NCBI GenBank assembly: GCA_965221455.1
Contig: OZ244890.1
Location: forward strand, 2,356,001 to 2,420,000
Length of the DNA: 64,000 nucleotides
Reading direction: 5' to 3'
Origin: SMWN01 sp965221455
GTDB lineage: Bacteria > Pseudomonadota > Gammaproteobacteria > Eutrophobiales > Eutrophobiaceae
The notes under the pieces were generated by a model that made no database searches, was not told the DNA's origin, and saw only the letters and a program-made list of their open reading frames with translations. This document shows, in pieces, positions 1-9,207 of the stretch. Position numbers and translations under genes: made by a program. The stretch's first letter is position 1, and every line of letters begins with the position of its first letter.

Positions 1-3000
1 TTCAACTGGGGCACCTTTTCTGATGTTCACGAAATTCCGATCACAGAACAGGGCTTTCTATTTGTGGGCCGGTCGGGCGCAGGGAAATCGACGTTGCTTG
101 ATGCCTTCTCCGCGTTGCTGGTACCGCCACGTTGGGTTGACTTCAATGCCGCGGCGCGAGAGGCGGAAAAGACAGGACGTGATCGTAACCTGGTGAGCTA
201 TATCCGTGGCGCATGGGCGGAGCAAAAGGACGATGCCTCGGGCGAAATCGCCACACGCTACCTGCGCCCAGGGACGACTTGGTCGGCCCTGGCGCTAACC
301 TACCGGAACGCTTTGGATCAGCATGTGGTGCTGGTGCAGCTCTTATGGTTGCGCGGGAGTGCTAACGGCGCAGGCGATGTGAAGCGCCATTTCATGATCT
401 TCGAGCGTCCTTTTGAACTCAATGAGTTGGAGGTTTTCGGACAGTCCAATCTGGATGTGCGCAAGCTCAAACAGGCACTCGCGGATGCCTTTCATCGTAG
501 CGAGTTCAGCTCCTATGCTGAGCGGTTTCGTCGATTGCTCGGTATCGAGAGCGAGATGGCGCTACGCCTATTGCACAAGACCCAGTCGGCCAAGAATCTC
601 GGCGACCTCAATACATTTTTACGGGACTTCATGCTGGACAAACCGGCGACCTTCGAGGTGGCCGATCGACTGGTCAGCGAGTTTGATGAACTCAATGCGG
701 CGCACCAGGCTGTGGTTACCGCACGTCGGCAATTGGAGACCCTGGTTCCGGCACGAGAGAAGCATCAGGAGCGAGAGTCGCTGCTGAATGAACGCAGTAG
801 CCTGAACGAACTTCTGGCCGGAATCGATAGTTACGGTGGGCTTCGTCGTATCGATCTACTGAAAGAGCAGATCGAGCGCTTGAATATTCAGGCTGACGGT
901 TTGCAAGGAGAGATCAGCAGGAAACAGGCAGTGCTCAACCAGCATAACGATTCCTTGCGCGAGTTAGAACGCCGGCACAGGGAGGTTGGTGGCGATCAGG
1001 TGGAGACCTGGCAAGCAGAGAAGTATGCGCTGGAGCAGCAGCGTGAGCAGTGCCTGAGAAAGCAGGGACAGGCCAAGGAAGCCTGCCGTCAACTCGACTG
1101 GGTTTTTCCGGATTCGCCCAAGCGGTTTGCCGAGCTCGTCGGTGATGCACGTCAGGAGCTTGAACGCTGGGATAGTGGCAGTAGCGAGATCCGCGAAAAG
1201 CGGGATCTGCTGGTGATCCAGAAAAAGGATACCGAGACAGCGTTTACGCAAACTGCCGGCGAGGTGAAAGCCCTGGAACGGCAGCCCTCCAATATTCCTG
1301 CGCACATGTTGGATCTGCGGCAGGAGATTGCCACGGCCATCGGCGTATCGGAGAGTGCGTTGCCCTTTATAGGTGAGCTGATCGAGGTGAAACCGGATGA
1401 GGCGCAGTGGCAAGGTGCCATCGAGCGGGTGCTACATGGCTTTGCGCTCTCTCTGCTGGTCGATGAGCGTCACTATTCCGCGCTTTCCAATCACATCAAC
1501 AGTCGCCATTTAGGGCAGCGACTGGTTTATTACCGCACGGGACAGGTAGATCGCCAGCAGGCCAGAACAGTCAGCACCGATTCAGTGGTGCTCAAGCTCA
1601 ATATCAAAGAGTGCAATCAATCTGAGTGGCTGACTACGGAGCTGCGTCGTCGGTTCGACTACGCCTGTGTCGACTCCATTCAATCCTTCCGGCGTGCAGA
1701 CCGGGCTTTGACCCGCGAGGGACAGATCAAACACAGCAAGACCCGCCACGAGAAAGATGACCGGCGGAGCATTGGTGATCGCCGCAACTGGGTGCTGGGA
1801 TTTGATAACCGTGAGAAGCTGGCGCTCTACCGCAAAGAGGCCCAGGAGCTTGCGGGGAAAATCTCTGATCTGGAGGAACGAATCAAGGCGCTTACTGACC
1901 AGGAAGGAGCGCGAGCCAAACGAGCAATCCACTGTCAGACGCTGGTCAACCTGCAATGGCAAGAGGTGGATGTTGCTCCGCTGTTGACGGGCATCGACAA
2001 GCTGGAACGCCGGATTCGTGATGCCCTGGAAGGCAACACGGAGTTGAAAAACGTAGCCGATCAGATCGAGCGGCAGAAGAAGGTCGTCAAGGAGGCCGAT
2101 GAAGCCCTGCGCAAGACAACCATCGACTATGAGAAAGTCGTCGGTAAAGTCGATGAACACGAGGAGACCTTAAAGAACCTCCAGGATGATCCAACGATTG
2201 TTCCGTTGACACCTCGTCAACAGCAGGGATTGGACGAGCGATTCGATGCGCTCGCGGAGCCAGTACGGTTGGAAAACCTGGATAAGCTCATCCGTTCTGT
2301 GGAGAGAGCGATACGCGATGAGATGGAAGCCCTGACCAAGGAGGTGGGCAAGTGCGACCGGTTCATCGAAAAGCAATTCGACGAGTTCATTTTTGAATGG
2401 CCTGCCGAAGCGGAAGGCCTTGATGCGACACTGGCTGCTGCGTCAGATTTTTTCGCCAAGCTGACCCGGTTGGAGACCGATGGTCTGCCGGCCCACGAGC
2501 AGCGCTTCTTTGAATTGCTGGAGAGTCAGAGCCATCAGAACCTAGCGGCGCTTTCGACTTATCTGAGCGATGCGCGCAAGGAGATCCTGGAGCGCATGGA
2601 CCTGGTCAACGACAGTCTCGCTCAGGTGCCATTCAACCAGAGCACAAACCAAACCACCTTTCTGCAAATCGACCCCAGCGACCGCCAGCTACCGGATGTG
2701 CGCGAGTTTAAGCAGGAGATCCAGCAGGCGCTGAGCCACGCCTGGAGCGAAGACCGGGAGTTGGCGGAGTCGCGTTTTCTGGCGTTGCGTCGTCTGGTGG
2801 AACGGCTTTCCAGCCAGGAGCAGGAGAACATACGCTGGCGCCAGGCGGTGCTGGATGTACGGCAGCACATGGAGTTCATTGGCAGGGAGACCGATGAGAG
2901 CGGGGTCGAGGTGGAGGTCTATCGCAGTGGTTCGGGGAAGTCCGGTGGTCAACGGCAGAAGCTGGCCACGACCTGCCTGGCCGCAGCGCTGCGCTACCAG

Positions 3001-3306
3001 TTGGGTGGCAATGAGCATGGCGTGCCCATGTACGCGCCAGTGGTGCTCGATGAGGCCTTTGACAAGGCCGACAACGAGTTCACCGCGTTGGCTATGAATA
3101 TCTTCAAGAACTTTGGTTTTCAAATGATTGTCGCCACACCGCTGAAGTCGGTCATGACCCTGGAACCGTTTATTGGTGGCGCCTGCTTTATCGATATCAG
3201 CGACCGGCGCGTCTCCGGTGTCTTGATGATCGAATACGATTCGGAACAGCAGCGTCTGAAACTGCCTGCTCATGCACATCAGGAGACGAGTTTTGAAGTT
3301 TCCTGA
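1..3306 (+). CDS. jetC: Wadjet JetC-like SMC/MukB-type ATPase (5' partial)
   Basis: The reading frame is open from base 1, so the start lies upstream of the window; about 1100 residues are visible. Near the N-terminus is a P-loop, GRSGAGKST, followed by long Glu/Arg/Gln-rich stretches typical of SMC coiled coils. The C-terminal part carries an ABC signature (GSGKSGGQRQK) and a Walker B segment (PVVLDEAFDKAD). This head-coil-head layout fits JetC, the SMC subunit of the Wadjet anti-plasmid condensin (a MukB relative). In known Wadjet systems JetABC extrudes DNA loops and JetD cuts the DNA. The overlapping downstream gene is JetD-like, which supports a Wadjet operon over a chromosomal MukB. JetA and JetB would be expected upstream, outside the window. 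I see no break in the visible part. Confidence 0.9.
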   Translation, partial: FNWGTFSDVHEIPITEQGFLFVGRSGAGKSTLLDAFSALLVPPRWVDFNAAAREAEKTGRDRNLVSYIRGAWAEQKDDASGEIATRYLRPGTTWSALALTYRNALDQHVVLVQLLWLRGSANGAGDVKRHFMIFERPFELNELEVFGQSNLDVRKLKQALADAFHRSEFSSYAERFRRLLGIESEMALRLLHKTQSAKNLGDLNTFLRDFMLDKPATFEVADRLVSEFDELNAAHQAVVTARRQLETLVPAREKHQERESLLNERSSLNELLAGIDSYGGLRRIDLLKEQIERLNIQADGLQGEISRKQAVLNQHNDSLRELERRHREVGGDQVETWQAEKYALEQQREQCLRKQGQAKEACRQLDWVFPDSPKRFAELVGDARQELERWDSGSSEIREKRDLLVIQKKDTETAFTQTAGEVKALERQPSNIPAHMLDLRQEIATAIGVSESALPFIGELIEVKPDEAQWQGAIERVLHGFALSLLVDERHYSALSNHINSRHLGQRLVYYRTGQVDRQQARTVSTDSVVLKLNIKECNQSEWLTTELRRRFDYACVDSIQSFRRADRALTREGQIKHSKTRHEKDDRRSIGDRRNWVLGFDNREKLALYRKEAQELAGKISDLEERIKALTDQEGARAKRAIHCQTLVNLQWQEVDVAPLLTGIDKLERRIRDALEGNTELKNVADQIERQKKVVKEADEALRKTTIDYEKVVGKVDEHEETLKNLQDDPTIVPLTPRQQQGLDERFDALAEPVRLENLDKLIRSVERAIRDEMEALTKEVGKCDRFIEKQFDEFIFEWPAEAEGLDATLAAASDFFAKLTRLETDGLPAHEQRFFELLESQSHQNLAALSTYLSDARKEILERMDLVNDSLAQVPFNQSTNQTTFLQIDPSDRQLPDVREFKQEIQQALSHAWSEDRELAESRFLALRRLVERLSSQEQENIRWRQAVLDVRQHMEFIGRETDESGVEVEVYRSGSGKSGGQRQKLATTCLAAALRYQLGGNEHGVPMYAPVVLDEAFDKADNEFTALAMNIFKNFGFQMIVATPLKSVMTLEPFIGGACFIDISDRRVSGVLMIEYDSEQQRLKLPAHAHQETSFEVS

Positions 3307-4483
3307 TGATGTCCAAAAGGAGTTGAAGCGCCGTTTCAAGAACAGGCACCGGGAGTGGCTGGAGGCAAGCGGCGAACCGGAGCAGTTGGAAGACAGTGCC
3401 TGGCCGCTGGAGGTCAATCTGGGTATTCCCACCGAGAACCAGGCGCTGAAGCAAGTTGACGACGTCCGTGCCTGGGTAGCAGCCTGGCAATCCTGGAATG
3501 GTGTGGGATCACTTTCCTGGAGCGAAAGGCGTTGGCGCAAGCTGGGAACACAGCCTGTTCCCGAGAAACTGCTGCTGTCTGGCCCCGGCGAAGTTGCACA
3601 ATGTATTGGAGAGGCAGATCGCTGGGAGCGAGCCCAACAACGATATAGAGATCTAATCGGACGTTGGCCCCAGCTTAGCAACAAGCTGCCTCGTTATTTT
3701 GCGATTCTCGCTGATTACAGCGAGACGGATTATCGACGCTTGGTCGATATGGTCGCCTGGATCGAGAAGAATCCTGCTTCCAACCTTTATCCCAGACAGC
3801 TGCCCGTGACTGGCTTGGACAGCAAGTGGCTTGAAAAACGTAAAGGGCTACTGGCTGATCTCGTTGACGCGGTGCGAGGCGAATCATCAACAGAAGGTGA
3901 TTTCAGCGCTTCTGATTTTTATGGGCGCTGCGGGCTCAAGGCACCACCACAACTCATCCGTCTGCGCATTCTGGACGAGAGCCTGAGGCAACGTGTTGGG
4001 GGCTTAAACGATATATCTGCACCCTGGGAACAGCTGGCTGAACTCGATCTCCCTGTCAGCAAAGTATTCATTGTCGAGAACCTGCAGACCGGCCTTGCCT
4101 TCGATGATCTACCGGGGTCGGTTGTCATCATGCAGCTGGGTTATGGGGTCGATGTGCTGGGCCGTCTGCCCTGGATTTCCAATGCACACAACATCTATTG
4201 GGGTGACTTGGATACGCATGGATTTGCCATTCTCAGCCGAGCTAGAACCTATCTGCCCGAGCTGAAATCCGTATTAATGGACGAAGCGACCCTCCGAAGC
4301 CATCAGGATCTGTGGGTGGAAGAGAAGGATCAGCATGCTGCGGAAACATTGCCCTTACTGACGGATCCCGAGCAGGCGGTGTATCTGGCCATCAAACGCA
4401 ATGCCTGGGGGCAGAATGTACGACTAGAGCAGGAACGGATTGCCTGGGACGTCGCCTGGAAGACATTGCAGCAGGCGATTTGA
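3272..4483 (+). CDS. jetD: Wadjet JetD-like Toprim nuclease (DUF3322/DUF2220)
   Basis: This 403-residue protein has an N-terminal DUF3322-like region (ILADYSETDYRRLVDMVAW, then NLYPRQLPV) and a C-terminal DUF2220/Toprim region. The Toprim acidic residues are visible as E269 in VFIVENLQ and D312/D314 in YWGDLDTHG, the pattern of topoisomerase VI A-like nucleases. JetD is the DNA-cleaving subunit of Wadjet. The gene overlaps jetC by 35 bp with the ATG at 3272; a TTG at 3293 would give a shorter overlap and a start MKFPDDVQ and is a real alternative. It is intact and its catalytic residues are present, so the system may be active if jetA and jetB are intact upstream. Confidence 0.88.
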   Translation: MHIRRRVLKFPDDVQKELKRRFKNRHREWLEASGEPEQLEDSAWPLEVNLGIPTENQALKQVDDVRAWVAAWQSWNGVGSLSWSERRWRKLGTQPVPEKLLLSGPGEVAQCIGEADRWERAQQRYRDLIGRWPQLSNKLPRYFAILADYSETDYRRLVDMVAWIEKNPASNLYPRQLPVTGLDSKWLEKRKGLLADLVDAVRGESSTEGDFSASDFYGRCGLKAPPQLIRLRILDESLRQRVGGLNDISAPWEQLAELDLPVSKVFIVENLQTGLAFDDLPGSVVIMQLGYGVDVLGRLPWISNAHNIYWGDLDTHGFAILSRARTYLPELKSVLMDEATLRSHQDLWVEEKDQHAAETLPLLTDPEQAVYLAIKRNAWGQNVRLEQERIAWDVAWKTLQQAI

Positions 4484-4495
4484 CCGAGGTGGCAA

Positions 4496-5755
4496 ATGAG
4501 CCGAGATGGCCCCGTTACCCGAGAGACGCTCTACGAGGAAGTCTGGTCCGAGCCGATGACCAAGGTTGCGGCAAGGTACGGGGTGTCATCCAGTTTTCTT
4601 GCTCGCGTATGTACCCGAATGAATGTGCCTCGTCCAGAAAGAGGCTATTGGGCGAAACTTGCCGTTGGAAAGGCGCCTAAGCCACCACCCTTACCAGATG
4701 CCCGTCCCGGCGATGAGCTAGAATGGCCGCGCGATGGTGAGCCGAGGCGTGTTCCGCGTCCACTATCTCAAGCACCTAAAAAGTCATCTGTTAAACGCCG
4801 CCGGTCGCGTACCAGCCGGGCGAGCAGTCATCACCTGCTATCTGGAGCCCGAGAGCATTTTGAGGTCGCGCGCGAAAGCGACGATGGTTACTTAAAGCCG
4901 CAGAAAAAGCTCCTTGTTGATCTGATCGTTTCCAAAGAAAGTCTGATCCGTGGCCTCACAATGGTCAACGACCTCTTGTTGGCTTTGGAAGATCGAGGGC
5001 ACCGTGTCGTTATTGCCCCACATGGGGAGCCTTTCACAAGAAAGGAAGTGGACCCGCGAGAAAAGGAAGAGAAGACACAGTATTACCCATCATTGTGGAG
5101 TCCGCTGAGGTCGACTGTCGTCTATGTTGGAACGGTCGCGATTGGATTGACGATGTTTGAGATTGCGGAATCTGTGGAGGTGCGTTGGGTGGATGGCAAA
5201 TATGTCCCTATCTCCAAGCTGCCAGTTACCCGGCGCAACCGATATGCCCATACGAGTTCCTGGACTCATACACGGGATCTGCCAAGTGGCCGGCTGTGCG
5301 TTCAAGCCTATTCACCGTACCGGGGTACGGATTGGCATCGCCAGTGGCGTGAATCGAAGGCCGGTGATTTTCCGGCAAAGTTCACTACGATCACGAGAGA
5401 GCTGGAGCGGGAGGCAGCCACTATCGCGAAACTTGTCGAAGAGGCCGAGCACCGTGCCGAATTAGAAAGGCAGCGCTGGAAGGAGATGTAGGAAAAGTGG
5501 CGTCTCGAGGAGGCTGAGCGTCGGCGAATCAAGGCAATCAAGGACAGTAAAGCCGAACTTCACGAGATCATTGATGCCTAGGGAGAGGCAAAGCGGATTG
5601 AGGAATTCTTCAAGGACGCCGAGCTGCGCCTGGAAGGATTGAGTGATGAGGACCGCGTTACGATTCTCGACCGTCTGAAGCGAGCCCGCGAGTTGCTCGG
5701 TGGGATTGATGCCCTTGATCGGTTCAAAGCGTGGAAAGCGCCAGAAGAGCGTTAG
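4496..5755 (+). pseudogene. HTH protein downstream of Wadjet genes, interrupted by two in-frame TAG codons
   Basis: The start ATG at 4496 follows a good ribosome site (GAGGTGG) and jetD by 12 bp, so it belongs to the same operon. The first 331 residues contain an N-terminal helix-turn-helix-like segment (VAARYGVSSSFLARV, then RPERGYWAKL), a Pro- and Arg-rich linker, a middle domain and a Glu/Arg-rich coil. TAG stops at 5489-5491 and 5579-5581 lie in frame. The same frame continues with sensible coiled-coil sequence (EKWRLEEAERRRIKAIKD, then GEAKRIEEFFKDAE) to a third TAG at 5753. Each internal TAG is one base from CAG or TGG, and AWGEAKR or EMQEKW would read naturally. Two nonsense mutations in a decaying gene are the simplest explanation; amber read-through is possible but unsupported. 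Function is unknown; the HTH suggests DNA binding. Confidence 0.7.
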
Positions 5756-5756
5756 A

Positions 5757-5981
5757 TTACAGACACTTATCAAGGATGGCTGACAGTTCGTTGTAGTTTT
5801 TCGGTTGGTTCTGGATGCCTGCCTGTTCAAAGGCCTCGATATCAGCTATCCGGTACCGAACCGAGCAGCCAAGCTTGACGTATACAGGGCCCTCACCTGT
5901 GCAGCGCCAGCGCTCCAGAGTGCGCTCGCTCAGGGCCCACCGTTGGGCCACCTGTTTCTGGGTAAGTAAGTCTTCCGCCAT
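5757..5981 (-). CDS. AlpA/excisionase-like helix-turn-helix protein
   Basis: A small protein of 74 residues from the ATG at 5981; a longer reading to 6038 adds 19 residues without family resemblance. The core (LTQKQVAQRWALSERTLERW, then VRYRIADIEAFE) is the winged-helix HTH_17/MerR-like fold of AlpA-type regulators and phage excisionases. Such proteins usually regulate or direct excision of integrated elements. It converges on the Wadjet-linked gene, with 1 bp between the two stop codons. Its position between Wadjet genes and a tRNA gene fits a mobile island, but no integrase is visible here. Confidence 0.7.
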   Translation of the reverse strand: MAEDLLTQKQVAQRWALSERTLERWRCTGEGPVYVKLGCSVRYRIADIEAFEQAGIQNQPKNYNELSAILDKCL

Positions 5982-6180
5982 GTTTGCGTTCCTCCGCTGT
6001 GTTTCCGCAATGAACGCTTCATCTGCCGGATCTATCAAGGTTTTTCGAGCGTGGCGGCCACCGGGTATTTGCGGGAGCCAGCGATAACCGGATAGTCAGA
6101 GCAATTTGATTTGTGTTAACCTTCCACCGCCATATAAATTAATCACTTATAGCACATCAGCTCAAGTATGCTTGTTTCGG

Positions 6181-6208
6181 AAAACCCACCCCTTCGGTGC
6201 GGTTTTTT
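6181..6208 (+). terminator. Rho-independent terminator-like hairpin
   Basis: AAAACC-CACC pairs with GGTG-C-GGTTTT around a CCTTC loop, giving a stem with one bulge that runs into a T-tract. No gene on the plus strand is obviously served by it. The sequence just upstream (TATGCTTGT near 6168) repeats the sequence just before tRNA-Ser, so this may be the tail of a lost tRNA-type transcription unit. Confidence 0.5.
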
Positions 6209-6328
6209 CGTTTGCGAGGTCAGCAAAATCAGCGAGCAGCCGTAGCGTCACGAAAACTAAATTTTTAGCAGATTTTATAGCAAGGGCAGTACAATCTAAC
6301 GAAGCTAAATAAAAAGAAGAGGTTACGG

Positions 6329-6514
6329 ATGAAGATCATCAAAGGGGACTATGCAGGGAGCAAGGAGCGCGTTATCAATACTGCTTTCCGAGGACGAATG
6401 CTGGAAATTCGCTCGGGTGTGATTGGAACCAATAAGTACCAAATTCCCGAAGACCTTGAGACTATCAAGCTGCTCCACAAGGACGAGAAACGCACGACAC
6501 AGGAGGGCTTTTGA
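6329..6514 (+). CDS. Small hypothetical protein (61 aa)
   Basis: The ATG is preceded by GAAGAGG at a spacing of 6 bases, a good ribosome site. The product begins MKIIKGDYAGSKERVINT and is mixed charged/hydrophobic with no signal peptide or membrane segment and no motif I recognise. It stands alone between the terminator at 6181 and tRNA-Ser. The support is the ribosome site and a natural composition; chance is possible at this length. Confidence 0.4.
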   Translation: MKIIKGDYAGSKERVINTAFRGRMLEIRSGVIGTNKYQIPEDLETIKLLHKDEKRTTQEGF

Positions 6515-6615
6515 TACTGAATATCTGATCATCCCCCGATTTAGTAGACCATATTTTATCCTGGTTATGTGCTGTTTCGTACGCTACAGTCAGGTATGCT
6601 TGTCGCTCAGCTTCA

Positions 6616-6706
6616 GGAGAGGTGGCAGAGTGGCTTAATGCACTGGTCTCGAAAACCAGCGAGGGCCTAATAATACCCTCCGAGGGTTCAAATCCCTCCC
6701 TCTCCG
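6616..6706 (+). tRNA. tRNA-Ser(CGA)
   Basis: The acceptor stem GGAGAGG pairs with CCTCTCC. The anticodon stem CTGGT/ACCAG encloses the loop CTCGAAA, giving anticodon CGA (reads UCG). The long variable arm expected of serine tRNA lies at about 6659-6681, and the T-arm GAGGG-TTCAAAT-CCCTC follows. The discriminator is G6706 and the next bases are CCG, so the 3' CCA is not encoded, unlike the three tRNAs at 50.6-50.9 kb. CCA addition by nucleotidyltransferase would be needed. Confidence 0.92.
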
Positions 6707-6982
6707 CCGTAAGCATGGTTAATTTCACGCCTGTTTTTGCTAGTGTAAGCCTTGCATTATCATCCAGCACTACTAAAAATATGCCCTAAAAGCAAAGGCT
6801 TGCTTACAAATAGATTTCAGTCCTTGACTTATTGTGATACATCCACAAATCAGCATCAACACACGGTTATGAATTACCCATCACCATTTCACCAAAATAA
6901 AAAACTATATTATTGCTAACTTTTACAGTATGTTATACAATACATTAGATATTTTTATTAACTAACATAGTTATTTGGACTT

Positions 6983-9124
6983 ATGGAAATTACTAATTAC
7001 TGTCGTTACTTGATAGACCATTTGCGCTATCGCCGGGAAACATTGTCGATACAAATATTACTTATCGCTGCGGTTACATCGCCGATAGTATCTGCTCAAA
7101 CAGCACCGACCTACGATCAGGTGCGTCAGGAAATATTTGAATGGACCAACGTATTTCGTATGCAGAACGGCACTACAATGGCACAAATGATGCCATTGGT
7201 ACGTGAAAGCAGGCTGGATCAATTAATGCAGAATCACGTACAGGATAAGGCGATGTGCGGCTACAGTACCAATGGTGCTCACGTTTCTTGTGACGGGAGG
7301 ACACTCACCGACCGTTTGCAGGCAGCTCGAACAAATAACGGACTGACTTACACTGCTGCCGGTGAAAATATGGCCTATGGTCAAACCCGGTCACGTGACG
7401 GCAGGGTGATTAATGCTGATGGCACAAGTAATTGCGGTGCACTTGCCGCCAACCAAATCACGGGGGTAATAGATGGTTGGGGCTGTAGTCCCGGTCATAG
7501 AAGAAACATGCTGGGAGAATTTAACAGCATTGGAATGGGTGCCATTCAAGGGACTCTTAGCGGCAGCGGCAGCAGACAAGGTTTCATATACGGGCAACTA
7601 TTCGCGACACTCAATCCGATTCCCACTACCAACAGCATTTTCGGTTTCAGTGGTAATGCCGCCGGATTTACCACACAAGCTCCTGGTATGGGGCCGGTAA
7701 CGCCCCCCACAATGCCTCCGGCGATGCCTACCACTCCGAACTTACCAATACCTCCGACGGTGACTCCGCCGACGACAGGTACACTGAATTGCAATCGATC
7801 AATCTCAATGAGTCTGTACGAGAGGCAACTGTGTCAGGCTTTTGTGCAACTCATTACCACGCCAATGCAAAACCTGAGTCAGGCTCAACGCACGCAACTC
7901 ACCAGTGTCGTCAATACTGCGTACAATACCATATACAATTTGCCTGCCGCACAGCAACGCCAGGCACTGCTTTCCTTCTCTCCGGGCGAATACGATGCGC
8001 AGGCGCAATACAGTGCTCTGCTGGGTATCAACTCGATGCAAGTCGTAAACGAAAGGATCACGAGGATCCGACGTAATGACAGTGCTCGTGAGTTGGCATT
8101 CGCTGGCAACGCATTTCAGCTACGCCCTGCTGCGCTCAATACAACAGGACTGGCTGGCGGTAACAACCAGCTAGCGCGGTCTGCCGACTTCGTGTCCAAG
8201 ACACCAAATAGTTACCGAAGCAATGCTGATAACAACACAAGTAGCCGAACTTCCGTCCGTAGCGGAACAGCCAAGGTGTGGGCACGCCCATCTTTACGGC
8301 GTGGTCAACAAGATCCGTTGACGGGACTTATCAGTGGTTTTGACTACCAACTTAATGGCATCATGATTGGGGTGGATGTACCAGTGCACGAATCCGGTAA
8401 GGAACACAAAGTTGCGGGTATCTTTTTAGGCTACAACCGGTCAGATGTGGATTATGATGCCACGCGTAGCGAAAGTGACGGGCGACATTTCATGGTCGGT
8501 GGTTATTACAGCACCACCAATAAAGCAAATGGTCAATACGTAAACCTCATGGGAAGCATAGGACGCTCAAATTTTGATCACGAGCGTGCTATATTCCAGA
8601 ACAATACGGCGGAACAACGAGCAAACAGCGACTATAACAGCCTTTCTCTGACAATGAAGGCAGGTATCGGCCGCATGATCTCTTATGGTAAGTTACACTT
8701 TGAACCCGCTTTGGACGGTTTTTATCACTATCAGAATATCTCCGATATACAGGAAAAAGGGGCACCGGCGGGTTTTAACTTGCGGATATCCGGAAGAAAT
8801 CAACATACTGTCGGTACTCAAGCTGGATTGACCATCCTCCGTGCAAACCGGAAGTTTTCCCCGTATATCAGTTTTAATTACCTGTTAGAACAGCCATTAG
8901 GTAGTCGCAAGCTGAAGACAACCTACCTGACCAGTGTAACCGGAGTAACCGGGCCGACCGTTTCTCTCGACGGTCGTGAGCGAGCGATTCACAGCTACGT
9001 ACAGGGACTGGGGGCGAATATAAATATAAATGATAATTTCAGTATACAAACAGACTATCGCTACACCTATTCCAAACACCGTCAGGAACACTATGCTCAC
9101 GCAGCTCTGAACTACCGATTTTGA
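6983..9124 (+). CDS. Autotransporter-like protein with CAP (SCP/PR-1) passenger domain
   Basis: The 713-residue product starts with an extended leader and a signal peptide ending near A38 (SPIVSAQ). Residues about 45-210 form a CAP-superfamily domain: H85, E128 in AAGENMAYG and H172 in GWGCSPGHRRNML match the conserved CAP cavity residues, and paired cysteines (C92, C103, C151, C168) suggest disulphides. A Pro/Thr-rich linker follows at about 232-262, then a helical region, and from about 430 to the end amphipathic strands alternate in the style of an autotransporter beta-barrel, ending in the aromatic C-terminus ALNYRF. I infer that the barrel displays a CAP domain on the cell surface. Bacterial CAP proteins are known, but their targets mostly are not. 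The gene stands alone behind an AT-rich upstream region. Confidence 0.8.
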   Translation: MEITNYCRYLIDHLRYRRETLSIQILLIAAVTSPIVSAQTAPTYDQVRQEIFEWTNVFRMQNGTTMAQMMPLVRESRLDQLMQNHVQDKAMCGYSTNGAHVSCDGRTLTDRLQAARTNNGLTYTAAGENMAYGQTRSRDGRVINADGTSNCGALAANQITGVIDGWGCSPGHRRNMLGEFNSIGMGAIQGTLSGSGSRQGFIYGQLFATLNPIPTTNSIFGFSGNAAGFTTQAPGMGPVTPPTMPPAMPTTPNLPIPPTVTPPTTGTLNCNRSISMSLYERQLCQAFVQLITTPMQNLSQAQRTQLTSVVNTAYNTIYNLPAAQQRQALLSFSPGEYDAQAQYSALLGINSMQVVNERITRIRRNDSARELAFAGNAFQLRPAALNTTGLAGGNNQLARSADFVSKTPNSYRSNADNNTSSRTSVRSGTAKVWARPSLRRGQQDPLTGLISGFDYQLNGIMIGVDVPVHESGKEHKVAGIFLGYNRSDVDYDATRSESDGRHFMVGGYYSTTNKANGQYVNLMGSIGRSNFDHERAIFQNNTAEQRANSDYNSLSLTMKAGIGRMISYGKLHFEPALDGFYHYQNISDIQEKGAPAGFNLRISGRNQHTVGTQAGLTILRANRKFSPYISFNYLLEQPLGSRKLKTTYLTSVTGVTGPTVSLDGRERAIHSYVQGLGANININDNFSIQTDYRYTYSKHRQEHYAHAALNYRF

Positions 9125-9207
9125 GAACAATTTTCACTTTGTAATTCCTTCGAAAGTAACGGGTATTTGTGGATCCTGGGTGGGAATACAGGATCTGAAC
9201 TATCGAA

